Shown here one piece after another: positions 53,923 through 63,849 of a stretch of DNA of 63,929 nucleotides; positions within the stretch are counted from its first letter, which is position 1, and each line of letters starts with the position of its first letter. The position numbers and the translations under genes were made by a program. Origin of the DNA: Burkholderiales bacterium (lineage in GTDB: Bacteria; Pseudomonadota; Gammaproteobacteria; Burkholderiales; Burkholderiaceae_C); assembly GCA_003963005.1 (NCBI GenBank), contig RXJW01000213.1, positions 1 through 63,929 of the forward strand, read 5' to 3'. The notes under the pieces are model-generated. The model was not told where the DNA came from, made no database searches, and saw nothing but the letters and a program-made list of their open reading frames with translations.

Positions 53923-54839
53923 CCCACGACATCCCCTACCTCAAGCTCGCCATCGTCGCGATCTTCATCGCGAGCACGGTCTACGTGCACTTCCGGGGGC
54001 GGGTGCGGCTGCGCTTCTTCCGGCAGCTGACGGACCATTCCACCTTCATGGCGCCGATCAACTGCGTCATGTACCTGTTCTCGAAGCTGCCGGCCAAGCC
54101 CTACCTGCCGGTGTCCGGCTTCCCGGAGCTGAAGCTGCTGCAGGATCATTGGCAGGACATCCGTGCCGAAGCCTACAAGCTGGCCGAGGCCGGCGAGATC
54201 AAGAAGAGCGACAAGTACAACGACGCGGGCTTCAACAGCTTCTTCAAGACCGGCTGGACACGCTTTCACCTGAAGTGGTACGGCGACGCCCACCCCTCGG
54301 CGCGCGAGCTCTGCCCGGTCACGACCGAGCTGCTGCAGCGCATCCCGACCGTCAAGGCGGCCATGTTCGCGGCGCTGCCGCCGGGCGGGCGCCTGGTGAC
54401 GCACCGCGACCCTTTCGCCGGCTCGGTGCGCTACCACCTCGGCCTCGTCACGCCCAACGACGACCGCTGCTACATCTCGGTGGACGGCGAGCGCTACTCC
54501 TGGCGCGACGGGCAAGGCGTCATCTTCGACGAGACCTACCTGCACTACGCCGAGAACCAGTCGGACCAGATGCGCATCATCCTGTTCTGCGACGTCGAGC
54601 GGCCGCTGAACAACCCCATCGCGCGAGCCTTCAACCACTTCATCAGCCACACGCTGATCCGCGCTGCGGCAGCGCCGAACTCCGACACCGACAAGACCGG
54701 CGGCATCAACAAGGCCTTCGGCTACGTGCAGCAGGTGCGCCTGTTCGGCAAGCGCATCAAGGCCAGGAGCCGCTTCGCCTACTACGCCATCCAGTGGGTG
54801 GTGTTCGGCGGGCTGCTGCTGTGGTGGCTCTGGCCCTGA
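53919..54839 (+). CDS. lpxO: Lipid A hydroxylase LpxO
   Basis: A 306-residue inner-membrane Fe(II)/2-oxoglutarate dioxygenase of the aspartyl/asparaginyl hydroxylase fold that 2-hydroxylates a fatty acid of lipid A. Hydrophobic ends (LAIVAIFIASTVYVHF and WVVFGGLLLWWLW) anchor it. The iron motif HxD is in LVTHRDPFAGSVRYHLG, with a second His in TYLHYAEN. The ATG at 53919 overlaps the preceding stop, so both lipid A genes are coupled. Confidence 0.9.
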   Translation: MTHDIPYLKLAIVAIFIASTVYVHFRGRVRLRFFRQLTDHSTFMAPINCVMYLFSKLPAKPYLPVSGFPELKLLQDHWQDIRAEAYKLAEAGEIKKSDKYNDAGFNSFFKTGWTRFHLKWYGDAHPSARELCPVTTELLQRIPTVKAAMFAALPPGGRLVTHRDPFAGSVRYHLGLVTPNDDRCYISVDGERYSWRDGQGVIFDETYLHYAENQSDQMRIILFCDVERPLNNPIARAFNHFISHTLIRAAAAPNSDTDKTGGINKAFGYVQQVRLFGKRIKARSRFAYYAIQWVVFGGLLLWWLWP

Positions 54840-54843
54840 GCTG

Positions 54844-57417
54844 ATGCTGCGGCTGCGCCTTCTCGGTGGATTCGAGATCGAGCGCGCAGGCCGCATCGAA
54901 CTCACGCGCCTGCCCAGCCGCGCCGCCGCACTGCTGCTGGCGCGCCTGGCCCTGCAGCCGCGGCGGCAGCATCCACGGGAAGAGCTGGTCGAGCTGCTGT
55001 GGCCGGGCGTCGACCTCGACGTGGGCCGCAACCGCCTGCGCCAGACGCTGTCCACGCTGCGCGCCTTGCTGGAGACGCCGGAAGCACCGCTGTTCCAGGC
55101 CGACCGCCTGCAGATTTCGCTCGTGCCCGGCGCGCTGAGCGCGGATGCCACGGAGTTCGAAGCCCGCCGCGACTTGCGTCACTACGGCGGCGAACTGCTG
55201 CCCGGCCATTTCGACGACTGGGTGGTCGCCGAGCGACACCGCCTGGCCGCGCTGGCCGACACGCTTCCCGTACTGCCAGCCCAGCCGGTGCCGACCGCCG
55301 CGCCCGCGGCGGTGCCGGCGTCGGCCCACGTCGCCACCAGCCTGCCGCGCTACCTGACCCGCTACTTCCCGCCGCCCGGGCTGCTGGAGGGGCTGTCGGC
55401 CTTGCTGCCCGCGCAGCGCCTCGTGACGCTCATCGGTCCGGGGGGTGTCGGCAAGACCCGCCTGGCGGTCGAGCTGGCGTGGCAGCAGTTCAACCAGCGC
55501 CATTGGAGCTGCGGCATGGCGGCGCTGTCCGAGGTGCGCGACGATGCCGCCATGCTGAGCGCCCTGGAGCGTGCGCTGACGGTGCCGCGCGGCGCCGGCT
55601 GGCCGGCCCTCGAATCCACGCTGCAGGACCCGGCCGGCGTGCGGCTGCTGGTGCTGGACAACGCCGAACAGGCCCTCGGCGTCGTGGCGGCCGCCGTGCA
55701 GCGCCTGCTCGCGCTGGCGCCGGACCTCTGCCTCGTGGTCACGTCGCGGCATGCGCTGGAGGTGGATGGCGAGCATCTCGTCGACGTGCCGCCCCTGGGC
55801 GAGTCCCAGGAGACGGCGCTGGCGCTGTTCATCGACCGGGCGCGTGCAGTGCGGGGCGACTTCCATGCCAGCCGCGAGAACCAGTCGGCCCTGACCGAGC
55901 TGATCGCTGAACTCGACGGCCTGCCGCTGGCCCTGGAACTGGCGGCGGCGCGGGTGCGCAGTTTCTCGCCCGCCCAGATGCTGGCGCAATGGCGCGAGCG
56001 GCCCGCGGAGCCGGCGGCATTGCCCCACTGGCTGGCCAACCCGACCCGGGCGCCGCGCCACGCGTCGGTGGCGGGCCTGCTGGACTGGAGCCTGCGCCTG
56101 CTCGGCCCGGAACCGCAAGCCCTGCTGCAACGGCTCGCCTGCCTGCCCGGCGCCTTCTCCTGGGCGGATGTGGCCGCGCTGGACGGCACGCCGGCCTCGC
56201 TGACCGAGCTGACCAACCATTGCCTGATCCAGACCGGCGGCGAGGCCGAACCGCGCTACCGCCTGCTGGAACTGCTGCGCCGGGGCGTGCTGGCCCCGGT
56301 GGACGTGGCCCGGCAGCGCGCCACGCGCAGCCTGTTGCGGGAGGACCTGTGCCGCTGGGCGCGTCACCTCGGCCTGCAGGCGCCGATCACCGACTGGCAA
56401 CCCCGCCGCGATCTGGCCCGTGCCCTGATCGCCTGCGCCGTGGAGGACGGCGACGCAGCGGCCGGCTTGCAGCTCGCCCTGGCCCTGCGCCCCTGCTGGG
56501 AAAGCGACGGCGTCGACAAGGCGCTGGTCGAGCACCTGGGTGGCCTGCTGCAGGCGGCGCCGCCCTCCTCGGCCGGCCATGAGCTGCGCGCACACCTGGC
56601 CTTCACCCACGGCGAGCGGGCCCTGGCCCTGGCCGAGGCGGAACTGGCGCTGCAACTCGCGGGCACGGACCCGGCGGCACGGGCGCCGGCGCTGGTGCGG
56701 CGAGCCTGGGTGCTGCTGGCCGGCGACAACCGCGAGCAGGGGCAGACCCGTCCGCTGGAGGAAGCCGTGTCGCTCGCTCGGCGTGCAGGCGACGTGCCGA
56801 CCGAGGCGCGCGCCTGGCAGCAACTGGCGGCGATTGCCGTCTCCCGCGGCCAGCCCGCCCAGGCTGAGGCGCTGTACGCCCGCGCCCAGGAGCTGTGGGA
56901 GGGGGTGGGCCATGCCCGGCAGGCGGCGGCCCGGCTGCGCAACCGGGCGCAATGCCTCATCGAACTTGGCGATGTCGCAACCGCCGTCGAGTGGATCACG
57001 GCCTGTGCGCGGCTGGCCGAGGCCGAGGGCGATGGCGTCGGCCAGTTCGACGCGGCCTACACGCTGGCCCTCGCGCATGAAGCCCGGCGCGATTGGACCG
57101 GCGCACTGGCGGCTTCGCGAGCGGCGCTGCGCATCGCGCATGCCCGGCAACACCTGCACGCCCGCGCCCTGGCCCTGCAACTCTTCGCGCGGCCGCTGGC
57201 GCGGCTGCGTGAGCCCGAAGCGGCGCTGAAGCTGGCCGCCTTCGCCGAAGGCTACTGGCAGCGGCATCTGGGCGCACTGGGCGCCCGGGAGGCCCGCAAG
57301 TTGTCACGTGCGCGACGCCTGGCCTCGGTGCAGTTGGGCCGCGGTCGTGCCTTGGCGGCCTGGACCTCGGGGCAAACCCTGCCATTGGGCGAAGTCCTCA
57401 CACTGGCCGGGGTGTGA
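54844..57417 (+). CDS. BTAD/AAA/TPR transcriptional regulator
   Basis: An 857-residue regulator of the SARP/AfsR-like layout: winged helix and BTAD-like part (about 1-150, starting MLRLRLLGGFEIERAG), a STAND-type ATPase domain with Walker A LIGPGGVGKTRLAVELA (about 197-213), and a long helical TPR region (about 500-840). Such proteins switch on target genes after ATP-dependent self-assembly. It starts four bases after lpxO, so it may share the transcript. The target genes are unknown. Confidence 0.83.
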   Translation: MLRLRLLGGFEIERAGRIELTRLPSRAAALLLARLALQPRRQHPREELVELLWPGVDLDVGRNRLRQTLSTLRALLETPEAPLFQADRLQISLVPGALSADATEFEARRDLRHYGGELLPGHFDDWVVAERHRLAALADTLPVLPAQPVPTAAPAAVPASAHVATSLPRYLTRYFPPPGLLEGLSALLPAQRLVTLIGPGGVGKTRLAVELAWQQFNQRHWSCGMAALSEVRDDAAMLSALERALTVPRGAGWPALESTLQDPAGVRLLVLDNAEQALGVVAAAVQRLLALAPDLCLVVTSRHALEVDGEHLVDVPPLGESQETALALFIDRARAVRGDFHASRENQSALTELIAELDGLPLALELAAARVRSFSPAQMLAQWRERPAEPAALPHWLANPTRAPRHASVAGLLDWSLRLLGPEPQALLQRLACLPGAFSWADVAALDGTPASLTELTNHCLIQTGGEAEPRYRLLELLRRGVLAPVDVARQRATRSLLREDLCRWARHLGLQAPITDWQPRRDLARALIACAVEDGDAAAGLQLALALRPCWESDGVDKALVEHLGGLLQAAPPSSAGHELRAHLAFTHGERALALAEAELALQLAGTDPAARAPALVRRAWVLLAGDNREQGQTRPLEEAVSLARRAGDVPTEARAWQQLAAIAVSRGQPAQAEALYARAQELWEGVGHARQAAARLRNRAQCLIELGDVATAVEWITACARLAEAEGDGVGQFDAAYTLALAHEARRDWTGALAASRAALRIAHARQHLHARALALQLFARPLARLREPEAALKLAAFAEGYWQRHLGALGAREARKLSRARRLASVQLGRGRALAAWTSGQTLPLGEVLTLAGV

Positions 57418-57479
57418 CGAACGGGGCACCCCGGCGCCGTCACTACGATGCGCGGTTTTCGTCTGAACCGACATCGCCC

Positions 57480-60400
57480 ATGCCTCGTCTGAATGCCGCC
57501 CCTGCCCTGCTGCTGGCCGCAGCCCTGCTCGCCCATGCCCAGGAGGCGCCCAAGCCCGCCGCCTGGAACGTCAACACGCCGCCGGGCGTGGCCAAGACGA
57601 TCAACATCGACACGCGCACGGGCACCTGGATGAGCGTGGACGTGAGCCCGGACGGCAAGACGGTCGTGTTCGATCTGCTGGGCGACCTCTACACCCTGCC
57701 GATCAACGGCGGTGAGGCCAAGCCGCTGACCCACTCGATCGCCTGGGAACATCAGGCCCGCTTCTCGCCGGACGGCAAGCAGATCGCCTTTCTCAGCGAC
57801 GCGGGTGGCGGTGACAACCTGTGGGTGATGAACGCGGATGGCAGCGGAGCGCGCGCCGTCACGAAGGAAGACTTCCGCTTGCTCAACAACCCGGCCTGGC
57901 ACCCGAGCGGCAAGTACCTGCTGGCCCGCAAGCACTACACCGGCACCCGCAGCGCGGGCTCGGGCGAGATCTGGCTGTTCCACGTCGACGGTGATGCGGC
58001 CAAGAACAAGGGCGTGCAGCTCAACGAGAAGCCCAACTGGCAGAAGGACCTGGGCGAGCCCGCCATCTCGCCGGACGGCAAGTACCTCTACTACTCGCAG
58101 GACACGACGCCGGGCCGCACCTTCGAGTACAACAAGGACAGCAACGGCGAGATCTACCGCATCTACCGCCAGGACCTGAGCGATGGCTCGGTCGAGCCCT
58201 TCGTCACCGGCCCCGGGGGTGCGGTGCGCCCCACGCCTTCACCCGACGGCAAGTACCTCGCCTTCGTGCGACGTGTGCGCAACCAGAGCACGCTGTTCCT
58301 GAAGGACCTGCAGACCGGCCGCGAGTTCCCGGCCTGGAACGGCCTGTCGCGTGACCTGCAGGAGATCTGGGCGATGTGGGGCGTGTACCCCAGCTTTGCG
58401 TGGATGCCCGGCAGCCAGGAACTCGTGGTCTGGGCCGAGGGCAAGATCTGGCGGGTCGACCCGTTCAAGCACAGCGCGACCGAGATTCCCTTCCACGTGA
58501 AGGACACGCGTGAGGCCCGCGAGCCGATGCGTTACGCGCAGACCGTGGCGCCGGACAAGTTCCCCGTGCGCCAACTGCGCGGGGCCCAGGTGTCGCCGGA
58601 CGGCAAGCGGGTCGTGTACTCGGCACTCGGGTCGCTGTACCTGAAGGACCTGCAGGACGGCGCAGCAAGCGCACCGCGCCGCCTGACGAAGCAGGACGAG
58701 GCCTTCGAGTTCGCCCCGAGCTGGTCGCGCGACGGCAAGAGCCTCGTCTACGCCACGTGGCGCGACGACACGCAGGGCAGCATCCGCCGCCTGGACCTGG
58801 CCTCGGGCAAGGACACCGTGCTGGTCAAGGCGCCCGGCAAGTACCTGGAGCCGCGCCTGTCGCCGGACGGCCGGCTGCTGGTCTACCGCAAGGTGCGCGG
58901 CGGCGCGCTGACCAGCCCGTGGCACAGCCTCGACGCCGGCCTCTACCTCGCCGCGGCCGACGGTTCGGGCAAGACCGAGCGCATCAGCAAGGACGGCAGC
59001 GGCGCGCAGTTCGCAGCCAGCAGCGACGAGCTCTACTTCACCAAGGCGAGCAACCCGAGCGAAGTCGAGGCCCGCTTCTCGCTGATGCGACTGAACCTGC
59101 GGGACCGCAGCGAGGTGGAAGTGGCGCGCAGCGATGCAGCCTCGGAGTTCAGCGTGTCGCCGGACGGCCAGTGGTTGGGCTTCGTCGAGCGCTACCACGC
59201 CTACGTCACGCCGCTGCCCGCCGCGCAGGGCCAGACGGGCAAGACGATCACCGTCGGCGCCAAGATGGACGCCCTGCCCGTGCGTCAGCTCGACGTGAAT
59301 GCGGCCAACAGCCTGCACTGGAGCGACAGCAAGACCCTGCACTTCACGCTGGGTGACGAGCTCTTCACGGCGGCCGCCGCCGGCAAGGACAAGGCCACGG
59401 CCCAGAAGATCGGCTTCGAACAACCGAGCGACAAGCCCAGCGGCCGCGTCGCGCTGACGGGTGCGCGCATCGTGACCATGAAGGGTGACGAGGTCATCGA
59501 GGGTGGCACGGTGCTCGTCGAGGGCAACCGCATCGTGGCCGTGGGCAAGGACGTGAGCATCCCGGCGGATGCCAAGCGCATCGATGCCGCGGGCAAGACC
59601 ATCGTCCCGGGTTTCATCGACGCCCACTGGCACGGCGCCATGGCCGATGCCGGGCTGATCCCGCAGCAAAGCTGGGTGAACCTCGCCTCGCTGGCCTTCG
59701 GCGTCACGACGCTGCACGACCCGTCCAACCTCAGCTCGGCCATCTTCACGCAGGCCGAGATGCAGCGTGCGGGTGTCGTGACCGGCCCGCGCATCTACTC
59801 CACCGGCACCATCCTGTACGGCGCTCGCACGCCCTTCCATTCCATCGTCAATGGCCTGGACGACGCCCTCACCCACCTCAACCGCCAGAAGGCCGAGGGC
59901 GCGATCAGCGTGAAGAGCTACCAGCAGCCGCGTCGCGACCAGCGCCAGCAGGTGCTGGAGGCCGCCCGCCAGACCGGCATGATGGTCGTGCCCGAGGGCG
60001 GCGCGCTGTTCCAGAACAACATGAGCATGGTGATCGACGGCCACACGACGGTCGAGCATGCTCTGCCCATCGCCGAGGTGTGGGACGACGTCAAGCAGCT
60101 GTGGGGTCAGCAGGCCACCGGCTACACCCCGACCCTGAACGTCGGCTACGGCGGCCTGGACGGCGAGCACTACTGGTACGCCCATACCGACGTCTGGAAG
60201 CATCCGCTGCTGTCGCGCTACGTGCCGCGCACGGTGCTGGAGCCGCGTTCGATCCGACGTGAAACGGCACCCGAGGAGGACTTCAACATCGTCCGCGTGG
60301 CGCGCACGGCCACCGCACTGCAGCGGGCCGGCGTCAACACGATGATCGGCGCGCACGGGCAACGCGAGGGCCTGGGGGCGCACTGGGAGATGTGGATGTT

Positions 60401-60737
60401 CGTGCTGGGCGGCATGACGCCGCACGAGGCGCTGCGCACGGCCACGATCAACCCGGCGCGCAACTTCGGCTTCGACAAGGACCTGGGCTCCATCGAACCC
60501 GGCAAGCTGGCCGACCTCGTGGTCATCGACGGCAACCCGCTGGCTGACATCCGCCAATCGGATCGCGTCGCCCAGGTGATGCAGAACGGCCGTCTGTACG
60601 ACGCGCTGACGATGAACCAGATCGCTCCGGTCGCCAAGGCGCGCAAGCCGCTGTTCTTCGAAGGGGCCGACGGCAAGACCATGCCCATCGACGGCGAGGC
60701 GCTGGAAGCCGCGCACGGCCACGGCCACGGCGACTGA
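57480..60737 (+). CDS. TolB-type beta-propeller fused to amidohydrolase
   Basis: A 1085-residue exported protein. After a signal peptide ending AHAQ come PD40/TolB-like repeats (about 30-620), recurring as SPDGKxxxF patterns (for example SPDGKTVVFDLLGDLY). From about 655 an amidohydrolase begins: VPGFIDAHWHGAM holds the HxH metal motif, and GTVEHAL-type and GAHGQREGLGAHWEMW segments the further metal ligands; it ends with a His/Gly-rich tail. The propeller may feed peptides or substrates to the hydrolase. The substrate is unknown. It is a known fusion type in Bacteria. Confidence 0.85.
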   Translation: MPRLNAAPALLLAAALLAHAQEAPKPAAWNVNTPPGVAKTINIDTRTGTWMSVDVSPDGKTVVFDLLGDLYTLPINGGEAKPLTHSIAWEHQARFSPDGKQIAFLSDAGGGDNLWVMNADGSGARAVTKEDFRLLNNPAWHPSGKYLLARKHYTGTRSAGSGEIWLFHVDGDAAKNKGVQLNEKPNWQKDLGEPAISPDGKYLYYSQDTTPGRTFEYNKDSNGEIYRIYRQDLSDGSVEPFVTGPGGAVRPTPSPDGKYLAFVRRVRNQSTLFLKDLQTGREFPAWNGLSRDLQEIWAMWGVYPSFAWMPGSQELVVWAEGKIWRVDPFKHSATEIPFHVKDTREAREPMRYAQTVAPDKFPVRQLRGAQVSPDGKRVVYSALGSLYLKDLQDGAASAPRRLTKQDEAFEFAPSWSRDGKSLVYATWRDDTQGSIRRLDLASGKDTVLVKAPGKYLEPRLSPDGRLLVYRKVRGGALTSPWHSLDAGLYLAAADGSGKTERISKDGSGAQFAASSDELYFTKASNPSEVEARFSLMRLNLRDRSEVEVARSDAASEFSVSPDGQWLGFVERYHAYVTPLPAAQGQTGKTITVGAKMDALPVRQLDVNAANSLHWSDSKTLHFTLGDELFTAAAAGKDKATAQKIGFEQPSDKPSGRVALTGARIVTMKGDEVIEGGTVLVEGNRIVAVGKDVSIPADAKRIDAAGKTIVPGFIDAHWHGAMADAGLIPQQSWVNLASLAFGVTTLHDPSNLSSAIFTQAEMQRAGVVTGPRIYSTGTILYGARTPFHSIVNGLDDALTHLNRQKAEGAISVKSYQQPRRDQRQQVLEAARQTGMMVVPEGGALFQNNMSMVIDGHTTVEHALPIAEVWDDVKQLWGQQATGYTPTLNVGYGGLDGEHYWYAHTDVWKHPLLSRYVPRTVLEPRSIRRETAPEEDFNIVRVARTATALQRAGVNTMIGAHGQREGLGAHWEMWMFVLGGMTPHEALRTATINPARNFGFDKDLGSIEPGKLADLVVIDGNPLADIRQSDRVAQVMQNGRLYDALTMNQIAPVAKARKPLFFEGADGKTMPIDGEALEAAHGHGHGD

Positions 60738-60794
60738 CGACGCCCGGGAGCGGTGCTGCCTACACTGGGCGGCTCCGCTCACCGGACCCACACC

Positions 60795-62039
60795 TTGTCC
60801 ACTGCCCCCACCGAGCCCGCGCACAGCGTTTATCGCCACGCCGGCTTCACGACATTCCTCGTGGCGCGCCTGCTGGCGGTGCTGTCCACGCAGGTCCAGG
60901 CTGTCGTCGTCGCCTGGCAGGTGTATGACCTGACCCGCGAGCCGATCGCACTGGCCTACGTCGGCCTGGCGCAGTTCCTGCCCATGCTGGCCCTGCTGCT
61001 GCCGGCCGGAGACCTCATCGACCGCTACAGCCGCAAGCCCATCCTGACGCTGGCCTGGGGCACGAGTGCTTTGTCCGCAGGGCTGCTGTGGTGGCTGGCA
61101 GGCCACGGGTCGGCGGGCGTCACCGGCATCTATGCCGTGCTGGTGCTGTTCGGCTGCGCCCGGGCATTCTCGGCGCCGGCCCTGCAGAGCCTGCTGCCGC
61201 AGATCGTGCCGCGCGAGCAGCTGGCGCAGGCGCTGGCTGCCAACAGCATGCTGCTTCGCGTCGCCAGCATCGGCGGGCCGGTGCTGGGCGGGCTGCTGTA
61301 CGCCGCCGGTGGCGGCACGCTCACCTATGCCGTTTGCGCGGCAAGCCTCACGGCAGCGACGCTGCTGCTGACCCGCGTCGCCGTCGAGCGAGTCGTGGTG
61401 CTCGGCAGCTCGGGCACGATGTGGCAGCGCTTTGGCGCAGGCATCCACTTCATCCGCTCGCGCCCCATCATCCTGGGCACGATCTCCCTGGACCTGTTCG
61501 CTGTGCTGCTGGGCGGTGTGGTGGCGCTGCTGCCGGTGTACGCCCAGGAGGTCCTGCACGTCGGCCCGACCGGCCTCGGCGCCCTGCGCAGCGCGATGGC
61601 TGCCGGCGAGGTCGTGACGGGCTTCTACCTTGCAGCACGTCCCTTTGACCGCCACGTCGGGCGGCGCATGTTCTGGGCCGTGGCCGTGTTCGGCCTGGCC
61701 AACCTCGTGTTTTCGCTCTCGCCCTGGTTCTGGCTGTCACTGGCAGCCCTGGCCGTGGCGGGCGCGGCGGACATGGTCAGCATGTACATCCGTGGCGCCC
61801 TGGTGCAGTTCTCGACGCCGGACGACATGCGCGGCCGGGTCAACGCCGTCAACATGCTGTTCATCGGCTCGTCCAACGAACTGGGCGAGTTCCGGGCCGG
61901 CAGCGCGGCGCACGCGCTTGGCGCCGTGCCGGCAGCATTGATGGGTGCCCTGTGCACCCTGGGTGTCGTGGGCCTGTGGAGTTGGCAATTTGCCAGCATT
62001 CGCAAGGTCGACCGGTTCGAGGAGGCGTCACCCCGCTAG
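60795..62039 (+). CDS. MFS transporter, EntS-like
   Basis: A 414-residue major facilitator with about 12 helices and the MFS loop motif (DLIDRYSRKPIL). It resembles the enterobactin-exporter type (MFS_3). The TTG at 60795 is preferred over a GTG at 60753, because the intervening bases look like promoter (CTACACT). The stop codon TAG is part of a likely -10 box for the gcv leader. Confidence 0.8.
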   Translation: MSTAPTEPAHSVYRHAGFTTFLVARLLAVLSTQVQAVVVAWQVYDLTREPIALAYVGLAQFLPMLALLLPAGDLIDRYSRKPILTLAWGTSALSAGLLWWLAGHGSAGVTGIYAVLVLFGCARAFSAPALQSLLPQIVPREQLAQALAANSMLLRVASIGGPVLGGLLYAAGGGTLTYAVCAASLTAATLLLTRVAVERVVVLGSSGTMWQRFGAGIHFIRSRPIILGTISLDLFAVLLGGVVALLPVYAQEVLHVGPTGLGALRSAMAAGEVVTGFYLAARPFDRHVGRRMFWAVAVFGLANLVFSLSPWFWLSLAALAVAGAADMVSMYIRGALVQFSTPDDMRGRVNAVNMLFIGSSNELGEFRAGSAAHALGAVPAALMGALCTLGVVGLWSWQFASIRKVDRFEEASPR

Positions 62040-62042
62040 AAT
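62037..62042 (+). promoter_or_regulatory. Candidate -10 box for gcv operon
   Basis: TAGAAT lies just before the riboswitch and overlaps the MFS stop codon. A weak -35 match (TTCGAG) is about 16-17 bases upstream. The position fits a transcript that begins with the riboswitch. Confidence 0.4.
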
Positions 62043-62046
62043 CCCG

Positions 62047-62305
62047 TCCGTCAGGAGAGCGCCCCGGTGCAGTTGGGGGCCGCCGAAGGCGCAGGGTTCA
62101 GGTGCAAACCGCGATCCGAACGCTCAGGCAAAAGGACTGACAAACGTCTTGAGGCGGCGCCCGCAGGGGCTCAAACTTGAGGCGTTCCTCACTGGAGAGA
62201 GGCGGGCCGGTCCCTGGATCGACAGCCCGTCCACCGAAGGGGCAAGCGAGCGCGGGACAGGCCACCCGCTCGTCAATCTCTCAGGTACCCCGGACAGCGA
62301 GGACA
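62047..62305 (+). promoter_or_regulatory. Tandem glycine riboswitch
   Basis: Two glycine aptamers in series. Aptamer 1 (about 62050-62140) has GGAGAGCGCC, GCCGAAGGCGCAGG and CGCTCAGGCAAAAGGACTGA; aptamer 2 (about 62187-62300) has CTGGAGAGAGGC, CACCGAAGGGGCAAGC and CTCTCAGGTACCCCGGACAG. These match the conserved cores of the gcvT riboswitch. Glycine binding normally turns the operon on. The gcvT start follows about 30 bases after. Confidence 0.95.
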
Positions 62306-62334
62306 TCCACACCCGAATTCCGTCGGAGCTCTTG

Positions 62335-63447
62335 ATGTCCTCTTTGCTGAAAACGCCCCTCCACGCCCTGCACGTCGAGCTTGGCGCCAAGATGGTGCCC
62401 TTCGCCGGCTACGACATGCCGGTGCAATACCCGACCGGCGTGATGGCCGAGCACAAGCACACGCGGGCGGCCGCCGGCCTGTTCGACGTGTCGCACATGG
62501 GCCAGGTCCGCCTGGTGGGCGCCGACGCCGCCGCCGCATTGGAAACCCTGGTGCCGGTGGACATCATCGACCTGGGCGTCTTCAAGCAGCGCTACGCCCT
62601 GTTCACGAACGACCAGGGCGGCCTGCTGGACGACCTGATGGTCTGCAAGCGCCCGGACGACCTCTTCGTGGTCGTGAACGCCGGCTGCAAGGACCAGGAC
62701 ATCGCCCACCTGCAACAACACCTCGCGGGCCGCTGCGAGGTGATCCCCGTGCCCGAGCGTGCGCTGCTGGCGCTGCAGGGCCCCGAGGCCGTGACCGTGC
62801 TGTCGCGCCTGAACCCCGAGGTCGCCCAGCTGACCTTCATGACCGGCGGCTTCTTCCAGCTCGACGGCATCGACACCTTCCTGACCCGCTCCGGCTACAC
62901 CGGCGAAGACGGCTACGAGATCTCCGTCCACGAGGACGACGCCGTCGCCCTGGCCCGCAAGCTGCTGGCCCACGCCGAGGTGAAACCCATCGGCCTCGGC
63001 GCCCGCGACTCCCTGCGCCTGGAGGCCGGCCTGTGCCTCTACGGCCACGACATCGACACCACGACCACGCCGGTCGAGGCCTCCATCACCTGGGCCATCC
63101 AGAAGGTGCGCCGCGCCGGTGGTGCCCGTGCTGGCGGCTACCCGGGCGCGGCCGTCATCGACGCCCAGCTAGCCAACGGCCCGGCCCGCAAGCGCGTCGG
63201 CCTCGTCGGCAAGGAGCGCATGCCGGTGCGCGAAGGCGCCAAGATCGTGACCGCCGACGGCACCGAGATCGGCGTCGTCACCAGCGGCACGCTCGGCCCC
63301 ACGGTCAACCAGCCGGTGGCCCTCGCCTACCTCGCCACGGCGCACGCCGCCGTCGGCACCGAAGTCTTCGCCCTCGTGCGCGACAAGCGCACGCCGATGG
63401 TGGTCTCGTCCACTCCCTTCACCCCCAACCGCTACTACAGAGGCTGA
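62335..63447 (+). CDS. gcvT: Glycine cleavage system T protein
   Basis: The 370-residue aminomethyltransferase that moves the methylene group from H-protein-bound aminomethyl to tetrahydrofolate. Conserved motifs include FDVSHMGQ, RSGYTGEDGYEI and IGLGARDSLRLEAGL. The ATG at 62335 lies just after the riboswitch; the upstream open frame runs through the riboswitch and is not coding. gcvH follows two bases on. Confidence 0.96.
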   Translation: MSSLLKTPLHALHVELGAKMVPFAGYDMPVQYPTGVMAEHKHTRAAAGLFDVSHMGQVRLVGADAAAALETLVPVDIIDLGVFKQRYALFTNDQGGLLDDLMVCKRPDDLFVVVNAGCKDQDIAHLQQHLAGRCEVIPVPERALLALQGPEAVTVLSRLNPEVAQLTFMTGGFFQLDGIDTFLTRSGYTGEDGYEISVHEDDAVALARKLLAHAEVKPIGLGARDSLRLEAGLCLYGHDIDTTTTPVEASITWAIQKVRRAGGARAGGYPGAAVIDAQLANGPARKRVGLVGKERMPVREGAKIVTADGTEIGVVTSGTLGPTVNQPVALAYLATAHAAVGTEVFALVRDKRTPMVVSSTPFTPNRYYRG

Positions 63448-63449
63448 GC

Positions 63450-63824
63450 ATGTCCATCAAATACACCCCCGACCACGAATGGATCGACGTTCACGGCGAC
63501 GGCACGGCCACGGTCGGCATCACCGTGCATGCGCAGGACGCGCTGGGTGACGTCGTCTTCGTGGACCTGCCCGAAGTCGGCAAGACCTATGCCGAGAAGG
63601 ACGTCGCCGGCGTCGTCGAGTCCGTCAAGGCTGCCGCCGACGTCTACATGCCCGTGGACGGCGAGATCACCGAAGTGAACGAAGCCCTGCGCGACGACCC
63701 GTCGCTGGCCAACTCCGATCCGCTCAAGGCCGGCTGGTTCTTCAAGGTGAAGCTGAGCAACCCCGCTCAGCTCGACCCGCTGATGGACGCCACCGCCTAC
63801 GACGCCCTGCTCAAGACGCTCTGA
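63450..63824 (+). CDS. gcvH: Glycine cleavage system H protein
   Basis: A 124-residue lipoyl carrier protein that shuttles the aminomethyl group between the P, T and L proteins. The lipoylation site is Lys60 in VVESVKAAADVY. The usual length and DHEWI start are present. It lies between gcvT and gcvP. Confidence 0.97.
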   Translation: MSIKYTPDHEWIDVHGDGTATVGITVHAQDALGDVVFVDLPEVGKTYAEKDVAGVVESVKAAADVYMPVDGEITEVNEALRDDPSLANSDPLKAGWFFKVKLSNPAQLDPLMDATAYDALLKTL

Positions 63825-63849
63825 TCCACCCCCCCGCTGTAGCCCTGCC

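Noticed and set aside
61945..62334. N-terminal extension of gcvT upstream of 62335
   Set aside because: The extension runs through the glycine riboswitch, and GcvT proteins start at MSSLLKTPLH-like sequence.
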